Part shown: in pieces, positions 7,261 through 14,115 of the stretch | Numbering within the stretch: the first letter of the stretch is position 1 | Layout of the letters: each line of letters opens with the position of its first letter | NCBI GenBank assembly: GCA_016781115.1 | Contig: JADDQX010000027.1 | Coordinates: 1-21,148 of the forward strand | Length of the DNA stretch: 21,148 nt | Source of the DNA: Actinomycetota bacterium | Lineage (GTDB): Bacteria; Actinomycetota; CADDZG01; WHSQ01 | Direction of reading: 5' to 3' | Made by a program: the position numbers and the translations under genes | Notes under the pieces: model-generated | Told to the model about the DNA's origin: nothing | The model's input: only the letters and a program-made list of their open reading frames with translations | Database searches by the model: none

Positions 7261-7578
7261 GTGGGCGACAACGCGTCGGGGAATCGTGGTAGAGCGATCC
7301 GGCTGGAGGTTCCTCTCCTGATCGAGAACCCGGTCGTCGCATCAGGATGCTGCGCCGTACCCGCCGAAGACGTGTTGCGCGAGGAGCTGTCGTGGCCGGG
7401 TGTAACGGTCTCGGATATCGACACGACAGGAGGCCGGGTAGACCTGCAGCTATCGGAGGAGGCACCTGCGATAGAGAAGCTGATCCGAGGTCTGGAGAGC
7501 GCGGGATATCCCGTGGCTGGCGTCACGACCAGGGAGGATCCTGCCGGCACACGAGCGACGACGGCCGCGCCCGCGTGA
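7261..7578 (+). CDS. Small HMA-like protein with Cys-Cys motif
   Basis: 105-residue protein from a GTG start 5 nt after AGGAGGGA. The pattern RLEVPLLIENP, helix VPAEDVLREELSWPGV, VSDIDTTGGRVDLQL and helix EAPAIEKLIRGLESAGYPV is the beta-alpha-beta-beta-alpha-beta order of a heavy-metal-associated domain. The metal loop is ASGCCAV (Cys30-Cys31) instead of CxxC. It may be a metallochaperone or a thiol carrier. It overlaps the F420 gene by GTGA, so they are translationally coupled, and the rhodanese-CBS gene follows 11 nt after that. The domain assignment rests on secondary-structure pattern only. Confidence 0.6.
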   Translation: MGDNASGNRGRAIRLEVPLLIENPVVASGCCAVPAEDVLREELSWPGVTVSDIDTTGGRVDLQLSEEAPAIEKLIRGLESAGYPVAGVTTREDPAGTRATTAAPA

Positions 7579-8549
7579 CCGGGCGTCGGCTCGGATACCA
7601 CCTCTCGAGCGAGGAGCATCCTGCCGCCGATCTGATCGGATACGCCCGCCGGGCGGAAGAGGCGCGATTCACGTTCGCGCTGGTCTCCGACCACTTCCAT
7701 CCCTGGCTGCGGCGCCAGGGGCATTCACCGTTCGTTTGGTCGGTGCTCGGAGGAATCGCGCAAGTGACGACCACGCTGCGTGTGGGGACGGGCGTGACGT
7801 CGCCCATCATCCGCATGCACCCGGCGATCGTGGCGCATGCAGCAGCGACGACCGCGACGCTGATGCCCGGCCGCTTCTTCCTGGGTGTCGGCAGCGGCGA
7901 GCTGCTCAACGAGCACATCCTGGGTGACGAATGGCCGCGCGCCGGTATCAGGCGCGAGATGCTGAGCGAAGCGATCGACGTGATCCGCGACCTGTGGGCG
8001 GGCGAGACCACGAGCCACCGTGGCCGCCACTACCGCGTCGAAGGCGCAAAGATCTTCGACGTGGACGAGCCGCCTCCTATCGTGATGGCGGCGGGCGGTA
8101 AGAAGTCGACGCAACTGGCGGCGGAGAAAGCAGACGGCTTAATCAGCGTCGTCGCCAAGAGGTCGATCGTCGAAGATTTCGAGGCCGCAGGAGGCGCCGG
8201 CAAGCCGCGCTACATGAAGGTCGCCGTCTGCTATGACGAAGATGAGCAGGAGGCGCGCCGGCTGGTCCACAAGCAGTGGCCGATCGACGCGATGCCCCCG
8301 CGGCTTCTCACCGAGCAACGATTGCCCCAGGACTTCGAGGCGATCGCGTCGCTCGTTACGGAGCAGCAGGCAGTGGATGCTGTGGTCTGCGGCCCCGATC
8401 CCTACAAGCACATCGCGAAGATCGAGGAGGTGTTCGACGAGGGGTTCGACCACGTCTACGTGCACCAGATCGGGCCGAACCAGGAAGGCTTCTTCCGTTT
8501 CTACGAAGAGAAGGTGATCCCCCAGCTGAGCTCGATCGACTTCTACTGA
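7575..8549 (+). CDS. F420-dependent LLM-class oxidoreductase (FGD-like)
   Basis: 324-residue TIM-barrel enzyme related to F420-dependent glucose-6-phosphate dehydrogenase. Recognisable blocks are LGYHLSSEEH at the start, ALVSDHFHPW, LRVGTGVTSPIIRMHPA, GRFFLGVGSGELLNEHI and PPPIVMAAGGKKSTQLAAEKADGLI. It ends with DHVYVHQIGPNQEGFFRFYEEKVIPQL. The GTG at 7575, inside the stop of the previous gene, gives the normal family N-terminus; the frame is open further upstream but that part is not conserved-looking. The substrate is unknown. A soluble cytoplasmic hydride-transfer role with reduced or oxidised F420 is predicted from the family. Confidence 0.85.
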   Translation: MTGRRLGYHLSSEEHPAADLIGYARRAEEARFTFALVSDHFHPWLRRQGHSPFVWSVLGGIAQVTTTLRVGTGVTSPIIRMHPAIVAHAAATTATLMPGRFFLGVGSGELLNEHILGDEWPRAGIRREMLSEAIDVIRDLWAGETTSHRGRHYRVEGAKIFDVDEPPPIVMAAGGKKSTQLAAEKADGLISVVAKRSIVEDFEAAGGAGKPRYMKVAVCYDEDEQEARRLVHKQWPIDAMPPRLLTEQRLPQDFEAIASLVTEQQAVDAVVCGPDPYKHIAKIEEVFDEGFDHVYVHQIGPNQEGFFRFYEEKVIPQLSSIDFY

Positions 8550-8560
8550 AGGAGGGCTAG

Positions 8561-9262
8561 ATGCCGCACGACATCGACATCGAAGAGATACGAGAGGTGC
8601 TCGCGCGCGAGGGCGCGCAGCTGGTCGAGGTCCTGCCGAACAAGGAGTATGAGGAGGAGCATCTTCCCGGCGCGATCAACATCCCGCTCAAGAGCCTCGA
8701 CGAGAACTCTGCCGCGCAGCTGAACCGCGACGCGCCGGTCATCGTCTACTGCCACGACTACCAGTGAGACATGAGTCCACGGGCCGCGTGGCGGCTCGAA
8801 GCGATGGGTTTCACCGATGTCTACGACTTCGTCCCGGGCAAGGCGGCGTGGCTCGCGATGGGATGGGGGCGAGAAGGAAGCGCGGCCGCGAGACCGAACG
8901 CCGGTGAAGTCGCAGGGACCGATGTCGCGGTGTGCCGCCTCGGCGAAACGGTCGGCGACGCCCGCGCGGCGCGCGAAGAGTCACCCCACGACTTCTGCCT
9001 CCTCACGAACGATCGCGGCATCTTCATGGGACGTCTCCGAGGAGATGCCCTCGCGGGGGATCGGGACGAGCTGGTCGACCGCGCTATGGAAGGTGGATCC
9101 ACGACGGTCCGGCCAAGCGAGCCTCTCGAACCGCTCGTCGGGCGCATGACCAAGAGAGGCGTCAAGTCAATCGTCGTTTCTGACCTGAAGGGCGGGTTGA
9201 TCGGCGTGTTGTTCCTCCGCGACGCAGAGGAGGCGCTCGAAGCACAGCAGCGTGATGGATAG
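8561..9262 (+). CDS. Rhodanese-CBS protein with in-frame UGA (candidate selenoprotein), copy 1
   Basis: Read with UGA as an amino acid, this is one 233-residue protein. The rhodanese domain (1-~110) has LVEVLPNKEYEEEHLPGAINIPLK and the active-site strand PVIVYCHDYQ, with catalytic Cys64. UGA follows at codon 69 (8765-8767), and the same frame continues as DMSPRAAWRLEAMGFTDVYDFVPGKAAW, the second half of the rhodanese fold. A CBS-like pair occupies about 115-233. I recall homologues with Cys at the UGA position (...DYQCD[LM]SPRAAWRLE), which is unverified. A paralogue at 14432-15160 has UGA at the same codon. A strong AAGGAGG lies before the ATG, 11 nt after the F420 gene. The ATG at 8771 could start a separate fragment, but it would lack the active site. 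Confidence 0.8.
8773..8797 (+). ncRNA. bSECIS-like hairpin after UGA, copy 1
   Basis: Starting 5 nt after the UGA, GAGU pairs with GCUC and CCACG pairs with CGUGG, closing a five-base loop GGCCG, with a 2-nt bulge on the 3' side. The loop begins with G, as bacterial SECIS elements require, and lies 14 nt after the UGA, slightly closer than in fdhF. Proposed by eye and not folded computationally. Confidence 0.5.
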
Positions 9263-9339
9263 CTCGTGGTCTCTTCCTTACCAACCCTACTAACGGTTGC
9301 AAGAGAAGACGATGAGGGAGACGAAAGGGGTGACGCGCC

Positions 9340-10068
9340 ATGGCTGATCGACACCAGGAACCGAAAGACGTTCCCACCGCGGAACGCATCGGAACGGTTG
9401 CAGCAGCACAGACCAGCGCGATGAAGCACAAGATGAAGGGCGAGCTACAGAGCGAGCACGGCGGCGACTATCTGACGGACCCGGTGCAGGTCGAGGAGAT
9501 CATCAAGCGATGGCCGAAGGCTCCACAGAAAGGCGCACGCCAGATGATCGAGCAGTACGGTCCTCCGAACGAGGTAACGCCGACGAGACTCGTGTGGTAC
9601 CGAAACGGCCCCTGGAAGAGGACCCAGATCACGAGCGACGAGCTCGCGCACAACTTCCCGATGCCGCACGTCGATTACTTGACGCAGTGGATCGACTACC
9701 GCGTACCTCTGGACAACTTCGATGACATAGCAGCATTCGACGGGAGCTGCCTCGTCGACCGGACCGCGGGAGAAGCCGCCGCACGCTGCGACTCAGAAGC
9801 CGCCAACATCGTGACGCTCAATCTCATGCACTCGATCGTGACGGGGCACACGACGTTCGACGAAGCACGCAAGATCTACGCCGAGCAGATGGCGGCCTAT
9901 ACAACCGGCCGCGACGCGCCGTATGCGGAGCGCCTGCGGTTCGACGTCGCAGAGGGCGGAACGCAAGATCCCGACGAAACGATGATGGCGGGGGCGATGG
10001 CGCATCAGGTGGGCGAGAAGCTGAGGGAGGCGATCGGCGCCGAGACCGAGCGTCCCCCAGAGCCGTGA
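9340..10068 (+). CDS. Conserved hypothetical protein
   Basis: 242 residues. The N-terminus is charged and probably disordered (AQTSAMKHKMKGELQSEHGG). A compact region follows with IIKRWPKAPQKGARQMIEQYGPPNEVTPTRLVWYRNGPWKRTQ. Next come LDNFDDIAAFDGSCLVDRTAGEAAARCDSEAANIVTLNLMHSIVTG and a helical end, DEARKIYAEQMAAYTTGRDAPYAERLRF. No signal peptide or membrane helix is seen. I recognise it as a widespread uncharacterised family without an assigned function. A second copy's C-terminus lies at 20912-21148. Its stop overlaps the next small gene (TGATG). The start has GAAAGGGG 10 nt upstream. Confidence 0.75.
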   Translation: MADRHQEPKDVPTAERIGTVAAAQTSAMKHKMKGELQSEHGGDYLTDPVQVEEIIKRWPKAPQKGARQMIEQYGPPNEVTPTRLVWYRNGPWKRTQITSDELAHNFPMPHVDYLTQWIDYRVPLDNFDDIAAFDGSCLVDRTAGEAAARCDSEAANIVTLNLMHSIVTGHTTFDEARKIYAEQMAAYTTGRDAPYAERLRFDVAEGGTQDPDETMMAGAMAHQVGEKLREAIGAETERPPEP

Positions 10069-10241
10069 TGTTCGCGCCCGATCGGACAGACGCCGCGCCA
10101 GAGCCCGAAAACAAGACCGAAGACGCCAGCCCAACCTACGCCGAGAAGAAGCAAGACGTCCAAGCGGCGCCCGGGCGGGGGACGACTCCCAGGTTCCAGA
10201 CGAAGTGGCCGAGCACGATGAATCGCTGGGACGAGCGGTGA
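10068..10241 (+). CDS. 57-residue hypothetical protein coupled to the preceding gene
   Basis: The ATG overlaps the preceding stop as TGATG, the coupling arrangement seen several times in this window. The product is hydrophilic, rich in Ala, Glu, Asp and Lys, with a basic C-terminus TPRFQTKWPSTMNRWDER. It has no recognisable domain, membrane helix or cysteine. It ends just before the Rieske leader region. Coupling and plausible composition support it; I know of no homologue. Confidence 0.5.
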   Translation: MFAPDRTDAAPEPENKTEDASPTYAEKKQDVQAAPGRGTTPRFQTKWPSTMNRWDER

Positions 10242-10269
10242 GGAGTGGCGATAAAGGTGCGCACGATCA

Positions 10270-10289
10270 CCGGTGCTACGCAGCACCGG
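10270..10289 (+). promoter_or_regulatory. Leader hairpin upstream of the Rieske gene
   Basis: A perfect 8-bp stem, CCGGTGCT/AGCACCGG, closes the loop ACGC about 55 nt before the Rieske start. No T-run follows, so a terminator is unlikely; it could be an RNA-stability or operator element. Confidence 0.35.
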
Positions 10290-10343
10290 GCGGTCGAGGT
10301 GGGAAGCGAGTCCTCCTTAGCTCGACGCAGGGGGCGGCGGGAG

Positions 10344-10685
10344 ATGGCTAGTCGCGACCGGAGCTTCAAGCGGATCGCTTCACTGACGGAGATACCCGAT
10401 GGTGGCAGCAAGCGCATCGACGTCGGTGGGCGTCCGGTTGGCCTGTACCGGCGAGGCAACGAGGTCTTTGCGATCGACGACGTGTGTACGCACGAGGAGG
10501 CCTACCTGAGCGAGGGGGAGTTCGACCCGGATGCCCTCGAGGTGGAGTGCCCGCTGCACGGTTCCCGCTTCTGCGTACGCACCGGAGCAGTTCGGATCCT
10601 GCCCGCTACCAAACCGGTGAGCAGGTACGAGGTCGTGGTCGAAGGGGATGGCGTCTCGATCGCACTCGATCCGGCAAGGGAGTAG
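10344..10685 (+). CDS. Rieske [2Fe-2S] ferredoxin-like protein
   Basis: 113-residue soluble Rieske protein. Cluster ligands are CTH (Cys48, His50) and CPLH (Cys69, His72), within DDVCTHEEAYLSEGEF and LEVECPLHGSRFCVRTG. Length and the closing VVVEGDGVSIAL strand match NirD or BphA3/CarAc-type ferredoxins, which shuttle electrons to reductases or dioxygenases. The ATG at 10344 follows GGCGGGAG and gives family length. A GTG at 10245 in the same frame would add 33 low-complexity residues and cover the leader hairpin. No oxygenase or nitrite reductase partner is in the window. Confidence 0.85.
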   Translation: MASRDRSFKRIASLTEIPDGGSKRIDVGGRPVGLYRRGNEVFAIDDVCTHEEAYLSEGEFDPDALEVECPLHGSRFCVRTGAVRILPATKPVSRYEVVVEGDGVSIALDPARE

Positions 10686-10833
10686 CCGAGTGTCAAAGAG
10701 TGATTGGCCCGGTACCACAGCGTCGTAGCGGCGCGTTTGTCCGGCTCGTTCGCGGCGGAACGACCAGTACCCACTGACTTTGGAGGGGGAGACCGAGTCC
10801 TCGGCCGCCGTGGAACGTCATAAAGGAGCGCAC

Positions 10834-10905
10834 ATGCGCCGTGGCCAGCCGATTCCGCTGCCACCTATACGTTTTAGCCGATTATCGGGCTGCCATGCTG
10901 GGTAG
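10834..10905 (+). CDS. Possible 23-residue leader peptide upstream of membrane protein gene
   Basis: AAAGGAG is followed 6 nt later by an ATG that encodes MRRGQPIPLPPIRFSRLSGC plus three residues and TAG. It lies in the 267-bp gap before the membrane protein gene. Within it TATACG and the palindromic CCGATTATCGG (10878-10888) resemble operator site E, with one extra base in the spacing. The otherwise gene-free gap 10686-10952 holds nothing else I can identify. The evidence is weak. Confidence 0.25.
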   Translation: MRRGQPIPLPPIRFSRLSGCHAG

Positions 10906-10952
10906 CACATCCACAGAGCGACCGGAGCGCGACGAGTAAGCGAGGTGCACAC

Positions 10953-11450
10953 ATGGGGAACACAATTGGACACGCAGTTGTAGCGACCGCCGGTGCGTTC
11001 GCGGCCGGAAAAGTCATGGACAAGGTCACCACCGCCTTTTACGAGCGTCAGAGCGATTCCTCCAAGCACAAGGAGGAAAGCCTTCGCGCCGACCCCATGC
11101 CGACCGTCACGCTCGTGCGCCGGGTCGGCGAGATGACCGGACGCAAGGTCGACGACGAGACCGCCGAGAAGGTCGGGATGCTCGCCCATTCCGGTTTCGG
11201 AGTAGCCGGAGGCCCCGTCGCATCGCTGCTACATCGCAGGACCGGTCTCAATCCCTTCGCCGGCGGGCTGGCGGTCGCGCTCGGAATGAGCCTCCTGGTC
11301 GACGAAGGTCTCAACTACGTTCTCGGGCTCGTCGCTCCGGCACCCGAATGGCCTGCCGTGTCGCACGTCCGCGGCGTCGCAGGACACCTTGCCTACGGAC
11401 TCGTCCTCGGCACCGCGATCGCTGCGGCGGATTTCGTCTTCGGTGACTGA
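10953..11450 (+). CDS. Small Gly/Ala-rich membrane protein, function unknown
   Basis: 165 residues. An N-terminal hydrophobic stretch IGHAVVATAGAFAAGKVMDKV is followed by a charged segment (YERQSDSSKHKEESLRADP). Further hydrophobic segments are LAHSGFGVAGGPVASLL, FAGGLAVALGMSLLVDEGLNYVLGLV and VAGHLAYGLVLGTAIAAADFVFGD. The closing pattern HLAYGLVLG is shared with the unrelated-looking membrane protein at 20418-20903 and with DUF1440-like proteins. I cannot assign a function. The toxin gene converges from the other side 6 nt after its stop, at the start of the island boundary. Confidence 0.7.
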   Translation: MGNTIGHAVVATAGAFAAGKVMDKVTTAFYERQSDSSKHKEESLRADPMPTVTLVRRVGEMTGRKVDDETAEKVGMLAHSGFGVAGGPVASLLHRRTGLNPFAGGLAVALGMSLLVDEGLNYVLGLVAPAPEWPAVSHVRGVAGHLAYGLVLGTAIAAADFVFGD

Positions 11451-11455
11451 TAGCC

Positions 11456-11728
11456 CTAGCGAGAAAGTCGGCGACACGCGAGGGAGCGATGTTTGACCGC
11501 TCGCACAATCACCTTCGGTGAACGGCGACCACCTTCGGTCGAATAGATGATGCGGTAGCTGCCGACACGGGCTGACCGAACACGCTTCAGTCGCCCTAGT
11601 AGAGGCTTCCCTGCAGCTTCCGGGTCGAGCTCAAGATCAGCAAGCGCGCTGACCACCGGTTGTTGGAGACGCTGAGGTAGGTCTTCGAAATGGCGCGTTG
11701 CTTGCCGGGTCAGACGGACGCGAGCCAT
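11456..11728 (-). CDS. relE: RelE/ParE-family toxin, copy 1
   Basis: 90-residue toxin: MARVRLTRQATRHFEDLP, then a central helix region DPEAAGKPLLGRLKRVRSARVGSYRIIYSTEGG and the C-terminal strand KVIVRAVKHR, the normal RelE order. RelE-type toxins cleave mRNA on the ribosome. The start overlaps the antitoxin stop as TGATG. It is very similar to 18378-18656 (conserved DPEAAGKPLLGRLK, ARVGSYRIIYS and EGGRRSPK), so the pair was duplicated with the island boundary. Confidence 0.88.
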   Translation of the reverse strand: MARVRLTRQATRHFEDLPQRLQQPVVSALADLELDPEAAGKPLLGRLKRVRSARVGSYRIIYSTEGGRRSPKVIVRAVKHRSLACRRLSR

Positions 11729-11994
11729 CAGCGTCGCCTGTTGCGAAGATTCTCCAGCGATGTGAGGCGTCCAGCCCGGATATGGTCCTCGCTCTTGTGC
11801 AGGGCCTGCGTGAGGTCCTTGTCCTGAAGGATCTCGAGCGTTTCCTCGAGCGACTCGTACTCATCCGCCGAGAGCATGACTGCGGAAGGACGCCCATTGC
11901 GCGTGATGAGGACGTGCTCGTGCTTGTCCTCGACCGCGTCCAACAGTTCCGTCAGGTTGGCGCGAGCCTCGGTGAAAGGCACTATCTTGGCCAC
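11728..11994 (-). CDS. Phd/YefM-family antitoxin, copy 1
   Basis: 88 residues from a GTG start. The N-terminal DNA-binding part is AKIVPFTEARANLTELLDAVEDKHEHVLITRNGRPSAVMLSADEYESLEETLEIL. The charged C-terminal tail (QALHKSEDHIRAGRLTSLENL) would wrap the RelE partner. A palindrome at 12005-12020, upstream of the start, is the probable operator for conditional repression by the complex. Confidence 0.88.
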   Translation of the reverse strand: MAKIVPFTEARANLTELLDAVEDKHEHVLITRNGRPSAVMLSADEYESLEETLEILQDKDLTQALHKSEDHIRAGRLTSLENLRNRRR

Positions 11995-12004
11995 GCGACT
12001 CAGT

Positions 12005-12020
12005 GTACATCATTCTGTAC
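12005..12020 (-). promoter_or_regulatory. Toxin-antitoxin operator, copy 1
   Basis: GTACA/TGTAC form a perfect inverted repeat around TCATTC, directly upstream of the antitoxin start. The identical site occurs at 18932-18947 before the second antitoxin, in more diverged surroundings. Confidence 0.55.
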
Positions 12021-12052
12021 CTTTAGGCCGCATTTGGGCCGCAAGACGACAA

Positions 12053-12082
12053 TGAACAACCATGAACGTCCATAAACGTCCA
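12053..12082. repeat. 10-bp iterons next to att site 1
   Basis: Three tandem 10-base units TGAACAACCA, TGAACGTCCA and TAAACGTCCA. Matching units lie at 18980-19009. Spacing of one helical turn and a position beside a tRNA fragment suggest arm-type integrase binding sites (inference). Confidence 0.5.
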
Positions 12083-12148
12083 CAGATCGAAACTGCAGGT
12101 CAAAGGCGATTTCCGCCTAAAACCGCAGGTAGAGGAAACGGACTTGAT

Positions 12149-12196
12149 GAAACTCTTAATCCGGCGGTTCGGGGTTCGATTCCCCGGCGACCCACC
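12149..12196 (+). repeat. Island att site 1: 3' half of tRNA-Lys(CUU)
   Basis: The sequence reads as a tRNA from the anticodon loop onward: loop CTCTTAA (12153-12159), five stem bases, five variable bases, and a T-arm CGGGG-TTCGATT-CCCCG (12170-12186). The acceptor strand GCGACCC, A and CC follow. The matching 5' half is absent: upstream bases neither pair with the anticodon stem nor contain GGGTCGC. This is what remains when a tyrosine recombinase crosses over in a tRNA anticodon loop. The second site at 19076-19122 has a different but equally perfect T-stem. Confidence 0.65.
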
Positions 12197-12272
12197 CTAA
12201 AAGCCCTGGTCAGAGGCACTTTTCGTCTGCGGCAACCCCTCATTGGGCCGCTTCCCAGCCGCCGCGCCGCGC

Positions 12273-12314
12273 CAGAGCGAGTCCTTATATATCCAGAGCG
12301 AGTCCTTATATATA
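12273..12314 (+). repeat. Two-copy 21-bp tandem repeat ending in TATATAT
   Basis: CAGAGCGAGTCCTTATATAT occurs twice, 21 bp apart, in the first part of the island. The AT-rich end is strikingly different from the surrounding G+C-rich DNA. Function unknown. Confidence 0.8.
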
Positions 12315-12335
12315 TAGACGCGCCCGGGGCAGCAG

Positions 12336-12388
12336 CGGACCTACGGATTGGTGCTCCGTTCCGCACGCCTACTGGGCCGCATCTGGGC
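12336..12388. repeat. Boundary repeat, copy 1 (CGGACCTACGGATT...GGGCCGCA)
   Basis: About 46-50 bp that recur at 14303 and 19242: CGGACCTACGGAYT, ~25 variable bases, then TGGGCCGCA. In this copy ACGGA and TCCGT (reverse strand) form a 5-bp stem with a 7-base loop. The remaining sequence to 12616 shows no gene I can support. Confidence 0.65.
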
Positions 12389-12616
12389 GATTCAGCCCCC
12401 GTTATATGAGTGAGTGACGGCGAAGCGACGCCGGCAGGAACGAAAACCCCGGAAAGAGGGCGGCATGAAGCAGGACAGCGACTCGGGACCCCCCTTAACA
12501 ACCTTGCCCACTGAGGAATCCCAGGACAATTGATGGATGGAATCCTCACTTCGACGAACCGCCGACACGAGGCTCGTCCTGGCTGGAACCGCAAGGAGCG
12601 GCGTCGGGAGGCAGGG

Positions 12617-13109
12617 ATGTTGAGGGCGCGGTTGTTCTTGAGTTCGTACGCGATTCTCTTCGCGATCCTGGCTCTTCGCTTTGACGGGTCCGTGCTGAGA
12701 GGAACCTGTGCAGCCTTGGCGGCAATAGGAGCGTTGACGACAGTTGCGTGGTTTCGAGCTGCACGGAACGTACAGCCGACTCCCTACATAATCGCAGAGG
12801 TGACGGATCGAGGGGGTGAAGTGGCTGGGTATCTCGCCACGTACTTGTTGCCTTTCCGTCACCGTCCCAACACCGGATCTCGCAGATGTCGGTGGCTACA
12901 TCCTCTACATGCTTGTTGCCGCGACCATCTTTGTTCGCTCAGAGATGATCCACATCAATCCGCTGTTATACGTGTTCGGGTTCTCGGTAGCGTCCGTTCG
13001 CGCCGACTCAGGTTGGCAAGGCTTCCTCATATCGCGGGTCACGCCATCCGCGGGTGACACGATTAGGGGATGGCGGGTCAGCGAGTCGGTTCTGCTGGCA
13101 AGGAAGTGA
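12617..13109 (+). pseudogene. kwaA: Kiwa defence membrane protein KwaA, one-base frameshift
   Basis: Two frames join into a ~163-residue membrane protein. The first runs from ATG 12617 (GGGAGG upstream) through LFLSSYAILFAILALRF and CAALAAIGALTTVAWF to GEVAGYLATYLLPF. The second continues VTVPTPDLADVGGYILYMLVAATIFVRSEMIHINPLLYVFGFSV to the TGA at 13109. The extra base is a C in CTTTCCGTC near 12857. Four membrane segments, the YLATYLLPF motif and the block IFVRSEMIHINPLL match what I recall of KwaA. KwaB follows 7 nt later. In Kiwa, KwaA forms a membrane assembly that senses phage infection. As written the gene is broken; a sequencing indel is possible. Confidence 0.72.
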
Positions 13110-13116
13110 GTTGCAT

Positions 13117-14022
13117 ATGACCGCGACGGAAGAGCTCGAACCCTTCGACGTCGCTGCTGCTGACATCGTCTTCTTCGTCGGATGGCGATCGGCAAAGTCT
13201 TTGAAGATCGGGCACGTCAATGTGGGTCAGGATGCTGCGGTCGCCCTCAAGGCGATGGCGGAGGATACGAGGCGCGCCATCATTGAGGCCGACGCGCTGA
13301 CCTACTCGGCTGACGCCCACCCGGAGCCGGGAGAATTCGTGGACGCCCCGCTTACCGCCGCCGACCCCGCGCTGGTGCCGACTCTTCGTCACCCCGAGCA
13401 GGCCGAGCTCCTCACCCCGGAGAAGGTGCGACACCGAGACATCGTCATCTACGGATTAGCGGTGGTCGCTAACAACGACATTCACGTCTATCTCCGCAAG
13501 GCGAATCCCCAGCGGGGCCTCAAGAAGGGGAAGATACTCATGAGCATGAGCGACGTCCTCACGAGGCTGACGGACCCCGTCCTCGCTCTTGACGACCGCT
13601 TCGATTTCGTCATCACGGAGAGTCGCGTTGCGGTCTTGCGGATGACGGTCTTCGACTTCGTATTCAGGAATGCAGCAGCAGTGGCGCAGCAGGTCCCGAC
13701 ATGGATCAGCTCCATCACCAACGCGCTGCCACTTAAGGAGGGCGCAGCGGAGGCTCTTGCCGCGAAGGCAGCGAGCGACATTCGCCTTCGCCGACGCCTG
13801 CAGAGCATCCACGAGAGCGGTCACCTCGCAACCGTGTCCATAGACGATGTTCGTGCTGAGATCGGGCGCCGCGGTCTCGACGAGGACGAGCTGATCGACA
13901 ACGATCAGCTCGTCTTTGACGACGCCGACCCTTTCACGCTCTTGAGATTGCTCAACGAGGATCTGTTCACGGGAGGCTTTTCGGGACGTCACTTCCGAGC
14001 ATCCGGCAAAGCCCCGCTCTGA
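13117..14022 (+). CDS. kwaB: Kiwa defence protein KwaB (DUF4868)
   Basis: 301 residues from ATG 13117 (MTATEELEPF), with AAGGAAG upstream; an earlier GTG/ATG in the same frame would overlap kwaA. Family features are the opening strand FDVAAADIVFFVGWR, the centre DIVIYGLAVVANNDIHVYLRKANP, and the block SMSDVLTRLTDPVLALDDRFDFVITESRVAVLRMTVFDFVF. The protein closes with DADPFTLLRLLNEDLFTGGFSGRHF, the typical DUF4868 end. KwaB binds DNA and is the effector partner of KwaA in anti-phage defence. The gene is intact. The identification is from memory of the family, strengthened by the adjacent KwaA-like membrane protein. Confidence 0.8.
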   Translation: MTATEELEPFDVAAADIVFFVGWRSAKSLKIGHVNVGQDAAVALKAMAEDTRRAIIEADALTYSADAHPEPGEFVDAPLTAADPALVPTLRHPEQAELLTPEKVRHRDIVIYGLAVVANNDIHVYLRKANPQRGLKKGKILMSMSDVLTRLTDPVLALDDRFDFVITESRVAVLRMTVFDFVFRNAAAVAQQVPTWISSITNALPLKEGAAEALAAKAASDIRLRRRLQSIHESGHLATVSIDDVRAEIGRRGLDEDELIDNDQLVFDDADPFTLLRLLNEDLFTGGFSGRHFRASGKAPL

Positions 14023-14115
14023 AGAACCGGATCGACGGCAACACAGTCGCCGGCTCACGAAAGGTGGAGCGCTGCTTTCGCAGGCGACGGCGGGCTGGGC
14101 ACGCTACGGGGTTGC

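Noticed and set aside
8765..8767. UGA reassigned to Trp or Gly genome-wide
   Set aside because: UGA terminates several other genes here at exact coupling overlaps (for example 3066-3068, 7576-7578, 10066-10068).
8771..9262. Independent gene starting at the ATG just after the UGA
   Set aside because: It would begin in the middle of the rhodanese fold without the catalytic Cys; no clear ribosome-binding site precedes it, and the same break recurs in the paralogue.
12053..12082. CRISPR array
   Set aside because: The repeated units are 10 bp, directly adjacent and without spacers; no cas genes are present.
12149..12196. Complete tRNA gene, including a possible tRNA-Sec
   Set aside because: The 5' half and acceptor partner are missing, the anticodon loop is CUU rather than UCA, and there is no long variable arm.
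12100..12594. 164-codon minus-strand frame containing GRRGIEPRTAGLRVSSSP
   Set aside because: This peptide is the known false translation of a tRNA 3' half read backwards; it marks the att site, not a protein.
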